A stretch of DNA of 64,000 nucleotides from Siderastrea siderea (Eukaryota; Cnidaria; Anthozoa; Scleractinia; Rhizangiidae): positions 55,925,399 to 55,989,398 of the forward strand of contig OZ034968.1 of the NCBI GenBank assembly GCA_964030785.1, read 5' to 3'. How positions within the stretch are numbered: the stretch's first letter is position 1; every line of letters begins with the position of its first letter. Positions 24,904-35,877 of this stretch are shown here, piece after piece. The notes under the pieces are model-generated. The model saw only the letters and a program-made list of their open reading frames with translations, had not been told where the DNA came from and made no database searches. The position numbers and the translations under genes were made by a program.

Positions 24904-25095
24904 CATCAAAGAGAGACTTCTTATTCCAATTCAAATCTGCTATATCCTAAGTACTCTAGGAAAACCAAGGAAGGGCGGACTTTTGTAGTCAGGACAATTA
25001 CTGAATGGAACAGTATAGATTCTAGTCTGCGGTACAAAGGGTCAGTAGCCAGTTTTAAGCATACTTTATACAAGAAATACTTAAATGATCAGTAA
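24904..25095 (+). pseudogene. LINE reverse-transcriptase ORF, C-terminal fragment
   Basis: The frame reads HQRETSYSNSNLLYPKYSRK, then KEGRTFVVRTITEWNSIDSS, then FKHTLYKKYLNDQ and a TAA stop. This is the usual C-terminal pattern of CR1/Jockey-type LINE ORF2 proteins (basic loop, RT-F, WNSL-like, F-K-L-KYL). The frame is not open further upstream and the RT core is absent. A (TTA)n tract follows at 25330-25396. Confidence 0.65.
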
Positions 25096-25329
25096 GCTGC
25101 CACGCTCCTGAAATTATGATATCGATGCTGTTATAGACTACCAAGAGTTTAATGCTTATCATTATTACCTTTTTTTTCTATTACCATTCATTTTTTCCAT
25201 ATCTTAAGCTCATAGTATTTCATTAGTTGATTTCTTGGTGTATGTAGTGAGTGGATTTTATAGTTAATTTTTAGGTGCTATCTAATATTTTGTGTTGTAG
25301 TGAGGGCCAGGGAGTTATCAGTGTCAAGT

Positions 25330-25330
25330 C

Positions 25331-25396
<66 letters not shown>
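25330..25396. repeat. (TTA)n microsatellite
   Basis: About 22 perfect or near-perfect TTA units. It produces a poly-leucine frame that is not a gene. Confidence 0.95.
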
Positions 25397-26280
25397 CATT
25401 AGAAACTGATGATGTCACAAGTGGTTACAGCATGGAGACAAGTCACAAAATGAAGAATATCTCTGGAAAGAATGGGTTGAGATACCAATATTGTCCCTTA
25501 AGAAGGACACAAGAAGAGGCACTTTGTGATGTTGCCATGACAACAACCTTGGCTCCAGTATCTTTCCACTTTGAACCAAGTTGAGTGGAGTTGAAATCTA
25601 CCCTTCTATTGAAAGTCTCAAGAAACGTCTCAAAACATTAATTGTTTTTAAGAAGGCTTTTCATTGAAATTTTTTTCATATAAGGTGTTATTATCCAACT
25701 GTGTTAGTTATTGTACAGAAAACACATGACATGAGCGCAAATATCCCGCAATATCGTACAGTTGGTTATTGTACACTACCGTGCATGGGCTCATCCTGTT
25801 ACACTTGTTTCTCCTAGTTTTCTTTTGAGTTATTGAGAAAGGTTGAAAACGGTTAAGTTGAATAATAGATCTCTTATTAGACATTAATTTTTGGTGTGAA
25901 GTATTGCTGTATATTTTACTCATTATTTGTATTTTGGATGCCCTGTGGGCTCGTCAAAATACAGCAAAACTTGGGCTATTTCTGATTTAAAATTTAAGGA
26001 TTTTCGATGAACATTTGCAGTTTGTGATATACATGTGTCATAAAATGTGCCACATAAGTTTGCGCAGACAATGCCACTAGTCATCGAAAACATTGTACTT
26101 TCATTTTCATTCTGTTGTATATTTGTTCACACAGGAGGAATCATGCACTATTCGGGTGTCTGATTTTCCGCAAACATTAATTTTTCTTTCTTTTTTCTTA
26201 ATAAATAGTTCACTTATTATTTACACACAAATTGAAAGCAAAAGTTAGAAGAAAAAAGTTACATGAGACACATTACAATG

Positions 26281-26420
26281 TGTGGTTCCATAAAATATCC
26301 ATACCTACCCCACGGAGGGTCACGGAAATTCCGAGGGGTGTGGGGTCTAAAAGCAGGAATTTTCCAAAGGGGAGGGGGGTAAACAAAGAGTTTTCTTTCG
26401 AGAGGGTTTCAAGTTCGATC
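26281..26420 (+). repeat. MITE end, inverted relative to 32135-32287
   Basis: TAAAATATCCATACC with CACGGAGGGT here matches, in reverse, CCCTCCGTGGGAGGTGTATG and GGATATTTTC at about 32253-32276. Both copies also carry ACGGAAATTCCG and G-runs. Either two separate copies of one repeat or the two ends of an enclosing element that contains the ISL2EU insertion. Confidence 0.6.
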
Positions 26421-26499
26421 GAATGAACAAACGTTTACTTCCCCACTTTCTTGATCGATTGAAGTAACCAAAACAAATGTAGCGCTCTGCCCGTTGATA

Positions 26500-27195
26500 G
26501 TAATGTCAGTAATATTCTTTGTGCTATATTTTCTTTGTTCTATAGGGCTTCATGCAACCTCGATATGTCTTAGAGCTGTTTTGGAGTTGGACTTCGTGCC
26601 GAACCGCCAAATTACAAAATGGCTGACTTGAGAAAAGTAGTCACCAGCAAGCGACTGAGTTCTCGTTGAGTTCATTTCAGTTGTTCAACAGTCTTTTATT
26701 CTTTAGCTGACCATTATTATAAGCTGTGGTGTAAGCAATATCCCTCCCCCAGATTCGTATATGAGGTACGATTTCTGTAGTACACAATACGTCTGCAAAC
26801 GGCAAAGTACGAGTTAGCGGAAATCTAGCAAGCCACTCTCTTTTGCTCACTTCACCTCGCCTCATTTCCGCTAATAATTTATGCTGCTCAGTTAAACGGC
26901 ACAAAAACTTTAATCGCTTATTTTTTGAGCGTTTTATTTCATAAAATATATGGAGAAATCCCTGTCTTAAAGAGAAAATGCGAGCGATATCTGACAGATG
27001 TTTTGAATGGAGAACATGTTGCGTGACAATTTAGGCCTTTCCTGTTGATGAGTCGCTGATAAGCGTCTCTGTTTTAAAACGACATATTTTTAGAGATAAT
27101 GAATTAAAACTACTCTAAAACTTTAAACCTGCAACAGACAAAAATATTATGGAGGTATATGTTGTGGTATTTTTCACAGTTTTGCCTGAAGAGCT
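26500..27195. other. No gene recognised
   Basis: AT-rich intronic sequence with no supported exon. Confidence 0.4.
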
Positions 27196-27247
27196 AAAAA
27201 ATACAGACGTAATAAATTGAAATGTGTGTTTGAAAGTAATTGAATAT

Positions 27248-27449
27248 GTTGTTGTGAAGCTTAAAACCTCGTATTTGAAAGAACATAAATTTTGAGAACC
27301 TTTTTTAGAATGAAAACATATTCCAATTAAATCTGCTAGAGTATATGAGCTTATTTACGTTACGTTTTGCCCGAAGAGCTAAAAATACGGACGTGTTAAA
27401 TTTCAATGCATGTGTAAAAGTAAAAGTAATTCGATATGTTGTTGCGAAG
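27248..27449. repeat. ~190-bp tandem repeat interrupted by the ISL2EU element
   Basis: ATATGTTGTTG-GAAG occurs at 27244 and 27434, and the sequence between them continues, after the transposon, from 31803 to about 31925. Examples are AACCTCG with AAAGAAC, then TTTCCAATTAAACTTACTAG (31880) against TTCCAATTAAATCTGCTAG (27320). The transposon thus sits in the second unit, and the first unit shows an uninterrupted site. Confidence 0.8.
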
Positions 27450-27546
27450 TATACACCCTTTTAATAAGTTGCAGCGCCATTTTGAATGTTTAATTAATGA
27501 TGTCATTCGCGGAGAGCTTTCAGCCGCCATCTTGAATGATCTCATC

Positions 27547-29140
27547 ATGCCTCATCGCACCATGTCAACAGAAGAGACAAAGAAAGGTCAGTCTCAATTG
27601 CTGTATCCCGTTCCTATTGTTTTAATTCGCTAATAGGATTATATCCTTTTGACAGGCTCTAATAATCGCAACTGTGCTGTTCCTCTGTGCAAATCATATG
27701 GGAATGTGTTCGATAACAATCGCAACAGATACGTGACTTACCACAAAATACCAAGCAATCAAGAAGTGAAGCAGGCTTGGGTGCAAAGAATTAGAAGGGA
27801 GGAAAACTCAGCGTTTAAAGTATGTAAGTGATTTCTATGAAAGTGCAAATCTTTCCTGTTTCGCAGCTGATCGTCTTTTCGGTGCTCTTTCTAGGTCCAG
27901 AAGCACACAGTTGTCTGCTCGCTTCATATCAGGGATGAGGACTTAGAATATTCGAACTTTAGTGGTCGGTGGTTTGTCAAGACTGGTTGTCTTCCCTCAG
28001 TGTTTAAATGTTGGGAGCACAAGCCATATCTCATTCCTAAGTCCCAGAAGAAGAGGAAGTTGAATAAGATTCAGCTTCAATCGAGCGAAACAAGTTGTAA
28101 AAGACAACAAAGTGATCAAAATTACACTGAATGCACACCTGAACCAGCCAAAGTTTGCGTTGAGTCTTACTGTGATGAGGCTGCGGGAGAGGACTTGGAT
28201 GAGACAGAGGCTGAAAAATCTGAAAGGCTTAAAGCTGAAATTTTATCACCAAGGGAGCAGATAAAAATTGCCAACACAAAAATCCAGCAGCTCGAGCAAA
28301 CTGTGCAAGAAATGGAGTTCTGCGTTGAAAATATTGAAGACAAAGATATATGTTTTTACACTGGATTCCCGAATCGTGAAGTCTACAAAAGCAGTGTTAA
28401 CTTATCTTAACGCAGGTCCCAATGGTGAAAACTTGGTGTACACCCGAAATGATTCAAGGCCTGACATAGAATCTACCCTGTTGCAAAATTGGACGACCCA
28501 GAAAACTGACTCCTACAAATCAATTCTTTCTATTCCTCTGCAGGGTGAGGGTTGGGCTTTTTGAACGTGATCTCGCTTATAGATTTAACATTTCTGTTGG
28601 AACTGTCAGTAACACTATTGTCTCGTGGGTAAATTTCCTATATCTTAGACTTGGATCATTAAGCATTTGGCCCAGTAAAGAGAAAATAGTAGAGACAATG
28701 CCTGATTCATTTAAATCTAAATACAAAGAAACCAGGCTGAGTGCTAACAAGAGTGCTACCACATTGAAGGGGCTTGTGGGAATCTCCCCAAGTGGTAGCC
28801 TAACGTTTATCAGCCAATTATACACGGGTTCAGTCTCAGACAGGGAAATCACTGAACGCTGTGGTATTCTCAAAATGCCATTTCAAGCTGGTGACACTTG
28901 TGATGGCAGACAAAGGGTTTGACATTCAAGATCTGCTGGATCCAATTAGTGTCAAGTTAAACATGCCACCATTAATTTTCTGCACATGCAAGACCAAATG
29001 CCCGCTCAAGATGTTGTGGAGACACATTAGCTGCTGAAAGAATACATGTTGAGAGGGCCATCAATAAAATAAAAAACTTACATATATTTGATCAGATTAT
29101 TCCCTTATCTCTGGCTCGTTCTATCAACCAGATATAGACA
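27547..29140 (+). pseudogene. THAP-domain DDE_Tnp_4 transposase (ISL2EU), degenerate
   Basis: Three 5' exons can be placed: 27547-27586 (ATG, ends AAAG before GTCAGT), 27656-27819 (ends AAA before GTATGT) and 27895 onward (after TTTCTAG). All junctions are in phase and give ETKKGSNNRNCAVPLC. A THAP zinc finger is visible: C-x4-C, later VCSLHI, then a PSVF motif. A Lys/Arg-rich linker and coiled coil follow to about 28340. The DDE region shows CFYTGFPN, NAGPNGENLVY, RDLAYRFNISVGTVSN, TTLKGLVGISPSG, MADKGF (second Asp) and HVERAINKIKN (Glu). Breaks: a frameshift near 28390, a gap near 28540, loss of the block holding the first catalytic Asp near 28735, a frameshift near 28895 and a stop near 29136. 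The protein cannot be catalytic. Confidence 0.85.
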
Positions 29141-29583
29141 GTTTGTGGATTACTGACTCTGTTTCAAAACCCTATCATTTCATAATGCATCAATATTGCT
29201 TGTTTGCTTGTATTAATATAGATAAATAATGCTTAAGATTGCTATTGTTATGTCAGAGAATTTTCTTTTCTCTGTCTCTTGAATGGGAGGCCTGTTCACA
29301 GCCGGGCTAAAAGTGACCGAGAGAAGGCAGTCTAGAAAATGCAAGTGTGCACTGTGTTGTTGCATGAAAGCTGACAACAATGACATTCTTTATTTTAATA
29401 TCATAACACAAAGTAATATCAAACATACGTTTCTATCGCAAAATCTATGAATTACAACATTTAAGCTTGTAGTTTTAACATCTTTATGTTAAGTAAACAC
29501 ATGAATGGAGATTTAACATACTTAGAAATAAACCTCTTGGATTGGCTTGTGCAATCTCAATTTCAACTTCTTGGATTATCAAG

Positions 29584-31717
29584 TTAAAGCTTCATGGCCT
29601 CTCGCATTACATGTAGTTGGTAAAAATTTGTCAGTTTGACAATCATTGACTTCCAAAATAACTCATCAAACTTTATTTGCTGTACAATAAGGCCTTTCTG
29701 GAAATACACCACAAAGTCACACCATTTTAATCCTGAGAGACCCAATTGACCTTGTACTTGATAGTAATAATGGTGGTCTTTTTTAAGTTCAGGCTTCCCA
29801 TCAATAAGGTGACAGTAAAAACTTGGGTCAGAGCATGCCTCCTCTGGTGTCAAATTTCTTAGGGTAAAAGGACATTTGATCTCCACTAAGCCATAACCAA
29901 ATTCCTTATCTATCACCCTTCTGTCTGGTGAAGCAGCTAGCCATGGCATTGCGTTTGAAATAATAACGCCACACTCTAATACCTGAATATTATTACCAAT
30001 ATCTTTCATGTATTCAGCATATCTGTTTGCTGTTTTTGATTCATTTGACACACCATATCTGATAGCAGCTACACTGGAAAGATCCTTCTCAGTCAAAAGA
30101 TTATTCTGGACAAATTTCGTTTGAGAGAGATTGAGTTTCCGTTTGCACACTAGTCCAAAATTGCTGCTAGTTAACCTGAATCTTCTGATTTGGAACCATA
30201 ATGGGTTGTTGCTTTGCCCTCTGGTTTCTTGTTTAGTTAAAGATGGATCAGGGACTTTTTATTGACTGATAAACTGGTCCTCCTGATTAGTAAGAGGCCC
30301 TTGCAATCCCACAACTGGTGTTTCTCTAACAAGGGGGAGATCACGGAAGGAGTCATCAACAGCTCTGGGTCTTTGTAGAGCAGGAAATTACATTAAAATT
30401 CCCCTCTGTCAGAGCAAGCTGATAGCACACTCCCACGTGGAAACTTGTGTCCATTTAATTTAGTTGGAATTGTTGGTGGTTCCTGCTTATACACTGTGCA
30501 GAATCCTAGAGAAGGATTAATTTGCTTAAGTGACTCAAACAGATTATTTGCCCCATCATTATTTTGAACAGGGGGCTGTCTGGCTTCATACAAGGTACAT
30601 CTTAAACCCTCTGAACATTTCTCTCTGTATTTAGGGTTGATAACCTTAAATCCCATGATAGGTTCTGGGTTTATGCCCTGGGTTCTAGGTTTGTGCCACT
30701 GTTGTGGATTATCTGTGCATGTCCCAAATTTGGGGAATTCAGGGGCCTTTAACTTGATGACATGGTCAATTAGATATAATAAGCCCATGGTATGGTTGCA
30801 GTAGCCAGTTTGCTCCTGCTGCACAAGAACATTTAGCATTGCTTACATTTCCAGTTACTGACAGTGTAACTGTAACATTGTGGGGTCAATCATTTTTCTC
30901 TGGGATCTGAAACACTTCCCTTTTACATGTATTTCATTGTCGTTAAACCGACAACAGACATCATGACAGTAATTTTCATAGAAAAACTTGTATCCCTTTT
31001 CAAGGGGTTTTTCAACATAGCTTTTTGCATCTCTTCCAGTTTTTTAGCATGTTCAACAATGTTCAGGTAAGAAAACTGTTTTGGAAGAACTGATGTATCA
31101 CTGCTCCAGTCCTCCTCCATGTCTGTAACTGGGTCCTCGGGTTCCTGGTTATCTGGATTAGTCAGCTGTGTATCCACAGTGCAGAAATTGCATTTTGCTT
31201 TCTTTGCATGTGTGTATGCTTTCCCAGGATCAGGATCAACCAGAGTAAGATTTTTATCCAAGTTCTGCCTTACCCTAAAATCCACAATAAATATAGATAT
31301 GGCAAAAAAGAGTAAACAAAGATAAATTCGCAATGGCACGAAATGGCACACATCAACCACATTTTCGTTTTTAAAAAGAAAGTTTACTGGGAAACAAGCT
31401 CAGCCCTTGTGTCTGCAGACTTGAAACGTAGTCCTCGACAGCTCAACCAGAACTTGAACTCGTTCTTCTTGCATTTGTGTAAATCTGCTCTCGATATTAT
31501 AGAGCCAGGGATATCTTCGCAGGAAAGCTGGAATAAATCCCGGAAATGAATTACGTACAAGACAGGTTATATTACGATTACAAATAGGAATAATAAAACA
31601 AACAAGTCCTCTAGATAGATTGTCAAAACATACCTCTGCACAAGAACAAACTGGCCGTTCGACAGAGCTTTCCTCTGAGCTTGAGCATGCCATGTTGGCC
31701 ACGAGCAAACAGGTCAT
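29584..31717 (-). pseudogene. YqaJ-type exonuclease protein of ISL2EU, degenerate
   Basis: Minus-strand exons 31717-31634, 31527-31388 and 31274 onward join in phase (donors GTATGT and GTAAAC, acceptors TTCCAG and TTTTAG). They encode CSCAE, then a SAP-like segment FKFWLSCRGLRFKSADTRAEL, then VRQNLDKNLTL. Further on are a Cys/His stretch (CHDVCCRFND) and a SWIM-like finger (CSCAAG and GYCNH) separated by a frameshift near 30805. The YqaJ nuclease domain (30150-29584) keeps WLAASPDRRV, GLVEIKCPF and HHYYYQVQGQL, which carry the acidic and Lys active-site positions. At least two frameshifts and a break near 30385-30150 make it a pseudogene. In this transposon family the protein accompanies the transposase; its role in transposition is not settled. 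Confidence 0.8.
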
Positions 31718-32552
31718 ACAAAGATGGTGGCTGAAATCTATCCGCGAATGACGTCATTGATTAAAAATTCAAAAGGGCGCCGGGACTTATTAAAAGGGTG
31801 TATAGAATAAGTTAAACCTCGTTATTCAAAAGAACGTAAACTTTTAGAATGATTTTTAGATTATCGTGAATAGAAACGGTTTCCAATTAAACTTACTAGT
31901 GTGTTTGAGCTTATCGAGCCAGTATTATGCTATGTTTTCCTTTTTTTTTTTTGTTGAGCACGTTCCTCAATTCAATTACTTCACTACACAGGGAGGCATC
32001 TGAAATAAGCTTATGATTTTGCAGGATTGATCTTTATCACGTAGTTAAGTTTGCGTTAGTAAACAAATATGAGCAATGAAACAGAATGTATTTCTTGTTT
32101 TTTTTTTTTTTGTGAAGCTGGACTTTCCAGGGGGTAGGGAAGCCTGGTCAAAAAAATCACGGAAATTCCGGGGGGTGGGGGGGGGGGATCTTACAATCAC
32201 CCCTTGGAATGGAAATTCCAAGGGGGTGGGGGGTATAAAATTAAAAACCCTCCGTGGGAGGTGTATGGATATTTTCTGGAGCCGCACAATACAAAAAGCA
32301 TACAAATTTACATTGAATATATATTATTGATATAAATACAAATACAGGCCTGATTACATAATTAAAAGACAAAGGAAGAAAAAAAAAAGGAAAAGAAACC
32401 TAATGGGAAAAAAATATAGGCAAAAACAACAACGCTACCAACAACGAAGACAGCTTATCTCAAAGACTTCCTTTGCTCAGTACCAGCAATCTCCCCTCCT
32501 TTTGGTAGTCATTTGACAATTATAGGTCTTCCAAGTCACTCTCTCAATATAT

Positions 32553-33626
32553 TCACACTGACTCTCTGTCAGGCGAAGTTTTAATGAACAGCTTCCCATC
32601 GATTGTCCAGGCACTAAGTATCAAATTATTCTTCCTCTTCTTGATCGCTTTGGAGAACAGCTCTCGTCTATAAATGTAACTTGTATGGTTCTCGTTTACA
32701 TAAATGCGTTGATCCTCCAAGGCAGCATTAGCATAGCTCGGGAAAATGTCGGACACCCATACGCCTTTCAACTTGGTTCTTTCTTTGTAAAGTCGAGACT
32801 TGATTTCATGGCTAACGAATTTCAAAATTTTGGCCTCAGTATGCTTCCTTTTCAATTTATGCTAAATTTCAATGTCTTATGACATTCAAAGCTTCTCCTA
32901 ATCGCACCTCTGTAGAGCTCCTCCATAGAACTATATGCATTATCAGGCACACCAATAATCTCTAAAGAGAGGCCCTGTAAGGGTAAATTTCAACAAGCGA
33001 CATGGCCCTGAAACAGCGACATAAGGCAGAAGAAATGGCGACAAACAACACAAAGATGGATTGAAACTGCGACAGCGACGAATACAAGCGCAAATACCAT
33101 AGCAAAATACAGACAGGGATATGCCTTCCTCCTCAATACGTGAAATGAAGGGTTTTGAAATTCAGACTACCAACATGCGTAGCCCCTCCTAAAAGGGTCT
33201 CTAAAGAGTTTTTACGTGTGTACTGTTCCAGCTCCTCCAGACCTTCCTCGAGCCTTTCCCTCTCCTCAGCCTGGTCCTTAAGCTTCCTCTTGATACTATT
33301 TACTTCACTCTCCAAAGTGGCATTGGCTTTCTCAGCTTTTGCTAGTTGTAACTTGAGACTGTCTGTTTCTCTTCAGTTGGCATTGAGGGAGGATTTGAGC
33401 TCACGTAGTTCCTGCTTGAACTGTTGATTCTCTAAGAGGATCTTTGAAACCATGATTTGTAGATCAATCAGCATCTCTCTGATAAACTAGGCTCAGTTTG
33501 ACTGCTAGTGTTCGCAGTGCCTTCTTCTTCACAGCTTTCCGCCATATTTGATTTCTTTGCCACACTGGCGTCTTCATCCAAAGAACCTCTGTCTCTTCGC
33601 TTTTTTTTATGACTCACTGAAGTCAT
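32553..33626 (-). pseudogene. L1-like LINE ORF1 protein, degenerate
   Basis: The frame starts at ATG (33626) with MTSVSHKKKRRDRG, then an acidic/Ser linker. A frameshift near 33480 and an in-frame TGA near 33374 interrupt the coiled coil (LESEVNSIKRKLKDQAEERE, LEELEQYTRKNSLE). The next conserved piece, EIIGVPDNAYSSMEELYRGA, is displaced by a 228-bp insertion. The C-terminal domain (32860-32553) reads AKILKFVSHEIKSRLYKERT, IYVNENHTSYIYRRELF and WTIDGKLFIKTSPD, the usual RNA-binding C-terminal pattern of L1/Tx1-type ORF1 proteins. No reverse transcriptase follows. A relic within the host intron. Confidence 0.75.
32970..33197. mobile_element. 228-bp insertion in LINE ORF1 with 11-bp target duplication
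   Basis: Identical TCTCTAAAGAG sequences at 32959-32969 and 33198-33208 bracket a segment that splits the conserved QYTRKNSLE / EIIGVPDN junction. The inserted piece begins AGGCCCTGTAAGGGT and ends CCTCCTAAAAGGGT with no clear inverted termini. Superfamily unknown. Confidence 0.75.
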
Positions 33627-34139
33627 TTGAGATAGAGCTGTTCAACATAACTCTGAGACGGGTGATCTTGCCATTTAACCGAAGAAAACATTAATTTAAG
33701 GAGGGAGATTCAGCTCTGGTCAAAAAACATGTCTGACCACGTTGGCTCCATGCATGCTCTCTCCACAAACATTAATGGTCTTACATGTAAGTGATATTTC
33801 TGTCATTGTCATCACGGATCCGGAAAACAATAGATATTTTGAACAAACAAAGAGAAGTATTCAAAGATGTAACGTTCCCATCATACAATTTCACTGAAAT
33901 TACGCTGTATTACTTGTTGACTCAAAATATATAACGTGTTAAATTAGATAGATAGATCGGTCCAATTACGCTCGACAATTGTACTATAAAGAATTATTTT
34001 TCGGAGAGAGTCTGTTTGAATTTTGTGCTAATGTTCCTTTGACCAATGAAAATTTTGTTACTAATTTAATTAGCAGTTAACAGGTGACAATGTTGCACCG
34101 GTTCCCCATTCCGCAGTCTTATTATTTTTACTTTCCGTC

Positions 34140-34360
34140 TTAGGCATAGGGGGCCCTCACATCAAAGATGTAGACATGAATAAAACATTGAAGCTTGCTT
34201 TCTTTTGTTGTTTGTTTGATTGGGAAAGGTGGCCATTTTGAATAATTTGGAAGCGGTCATCTTTTAGAGGTCTGGGGCGAGTAAAGAAGATTGGATGTTT
34301 TCCAGATTTCCCAAAAGCAAGCCAAGAATGATAAAAAGACAAGGGATGGAACTCACCGAC
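34140..34360 (-). repeat. Dispersed repeat, inverted copy of 48400-48612
   Basis: Read on the minus strand, this matches the plus strand at 48400-48612 through AAAGATGACC, ATTATTCAAAATG, CTTCAATGT and CATGTCTACA. The aligned frames keep KDD, IIQN, FNV and MSTxLM, so the ancestral sequence may have been coding. Function unknown. Confidence 0.7.
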
Positions 34361-34633
34361 GGCTTTTGTTGTATGTCTGCCACCATCAGGGGGTGACAGA
34401 AGTAGATTGAGAAAGATGACTGAAAGTTATATATCAAGCAGCCTCAAGACAAAAAGCTCGTTATTAAAAACCTTTTTTAAAATCAGCTAACAGGAACTGT
34501 ACTATTCTCATTAGAGCAAAGGCACGAAAATTGTCATGTTTACAGCCCTGTTTAGGCTCATGGTTACTTATAAGCGCTTTTGATGAGACTCATAAACAAG
34601 AAATGTTCCACAAAGCCAAATAAAAAAAAAATA

Positions 34634-35428
34634 CCGTAAACATCGGCGTATAAGCCACACCTTTTTACCTAAAACTTCGCTCAAAATTGGGGGTGCGGCT
34701 TATCTGTGAGAACATCTTGAAAAAAATCTAATTTTCCATGAATCATCCCCAAAACAACAAAATAAAGTCAGAAAACCACGCTATCTTCGAGAACTCGCGT
34801 GGTAAATGAGCCTCTGTTTCTCCGTTGTTGACAACTTTGATGGCGAATTTGTCAAAGCAATTCACCTTTTCGGCGTTAGATTTCACGTGTAGTGTCACGC
34901 GACTTTTGCCGACTTTTGACGTAAACAAACCTCGGAAGTTCAGACATCTGGTACTCAAACAACCCTGCACATCTACAAACTACGAGTCGCTATCTCAAGT
35001 TCCCGTTACTGTATAATTTTTCCATTACTTGAAGTCTTTGAAACTCGAATAGTTTCAGGTTCAAAATGTCAAAACAGAAGAATAAGAGCGACTAAATTTT
35101 TGGACTTGAATAGCTTTAACTCGAAAAATGCTGGGGAAAAGTTCATCGGGGAAAGCGCTCTTGTGTTCAAGTACATTTTCGTACCTTTTTATACTTGTTA
35201 TAAGGATTAAAATGCGTGTTTGAGTCTTATTCAGTCTACAAATTGAATCACCGATCCGTAGTGAAAAGGACTTCACTTCAGCCAATATCACCACAATATG
35301 TTCATTTATAAGCTTAAATGAAATGACTCTGCTATGAATTTGTGAAAAAAATTTTTTTCCAAATCTTGAGCTTCTAAACTCGGGGTGCGGCTTATCTGCG
35401 AATGCGGCTTATACGCCGGTGTTTACGG
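34634..35428. mobile_element. MITE with TA target duplication (pogo-like ends)
   Basis: The left end CCGTAAACATCGGCGTATAA is inverted at the right end TTATACGCCGGTGTTTACGG. GGGTGCGGCTTATCTG recurs at both sides (34690 and 35384). TA flanks at 34632-34633 and 35429-35430. No transposase. The resemblance to pogo/Tigger-derived MITEs is from the GCGGCTTATACGC end motif. Confidence 0.85.
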
Positions 35429-35429
35429 T

Positions 35430-35875
35430 ACTTCCTCACTTTGGAAGAGAATGTACAAACTGTAGCTGCAAAACTGACTGCACCTGCCAATTCATTGTCT
35501 GACTACTGGAACAAGATACTTTGTCTTTTGTTCCTCACTCGCTCGGTGAACTGTTAGTGTACATTCAAAAACTGAAAGATTTCATCCTTCTTCGAAACAA
35601 CTGAAAAGCGTCCTTGAATGTGCCTTGCACTGAAAACATTGCAGATTTCAAATGCACCAATCAGAACGTACGAACTTTCTACTTCCACCTTAAACCATTG
35701 ACTCCTGCGTGTTTTCGCATGTTTTGCATAAATTAAAATTTGTCAAGAGAACAAAAAAATACCTAAATACGCAGTAGAGAACTAAACATTGTAGGCTTCC
35801 CAAATTAACTTCTTTTTACACTGGAATAGTCAAATAAATCTATTCTGATGTAAAAAACTATGGCTGCGTATCATT
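35430..35875. other. No gene recognised
   Basis: Spacer between two inverted-repeat elements; no supported exon. Confidence 0.4.
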
Positions 35876-35877
35876 TA

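Larger units (their letters stand above)
27452..31802. mobile_element. ISL2EU-type DNA transposon, 4351 bp
   Basis: The left end TACACCCTTTTAATAAGT is exactly inverted at the right end, and the arms match with few differences for about 90 bp (27452-27540 and 31714-31802), including GTCATTCGCGGA. TA flanks at 27450-27451 and 31803-31804 are the expected 2-bp target duplication. Two convergent genes fit the family: a plus-strand THAP plus DDE_Tnp_4 transposase and a minus-strand YqaJ-exonuclease protein. Both are broken, so the copy is not autonomous, although its ends look complete. Confidence 0.9.

Noticed and set aside
25300..25584. Poly-leucine protein
   Set aside because: Encoded by a (TTA)n microsatellite.
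27547..31717. Functional THAP transcription factor and host exonuclease
   Set aside because: Both lie between matched terminal inverted repeats of one transposon and carry frameshifts, deletions and stops.
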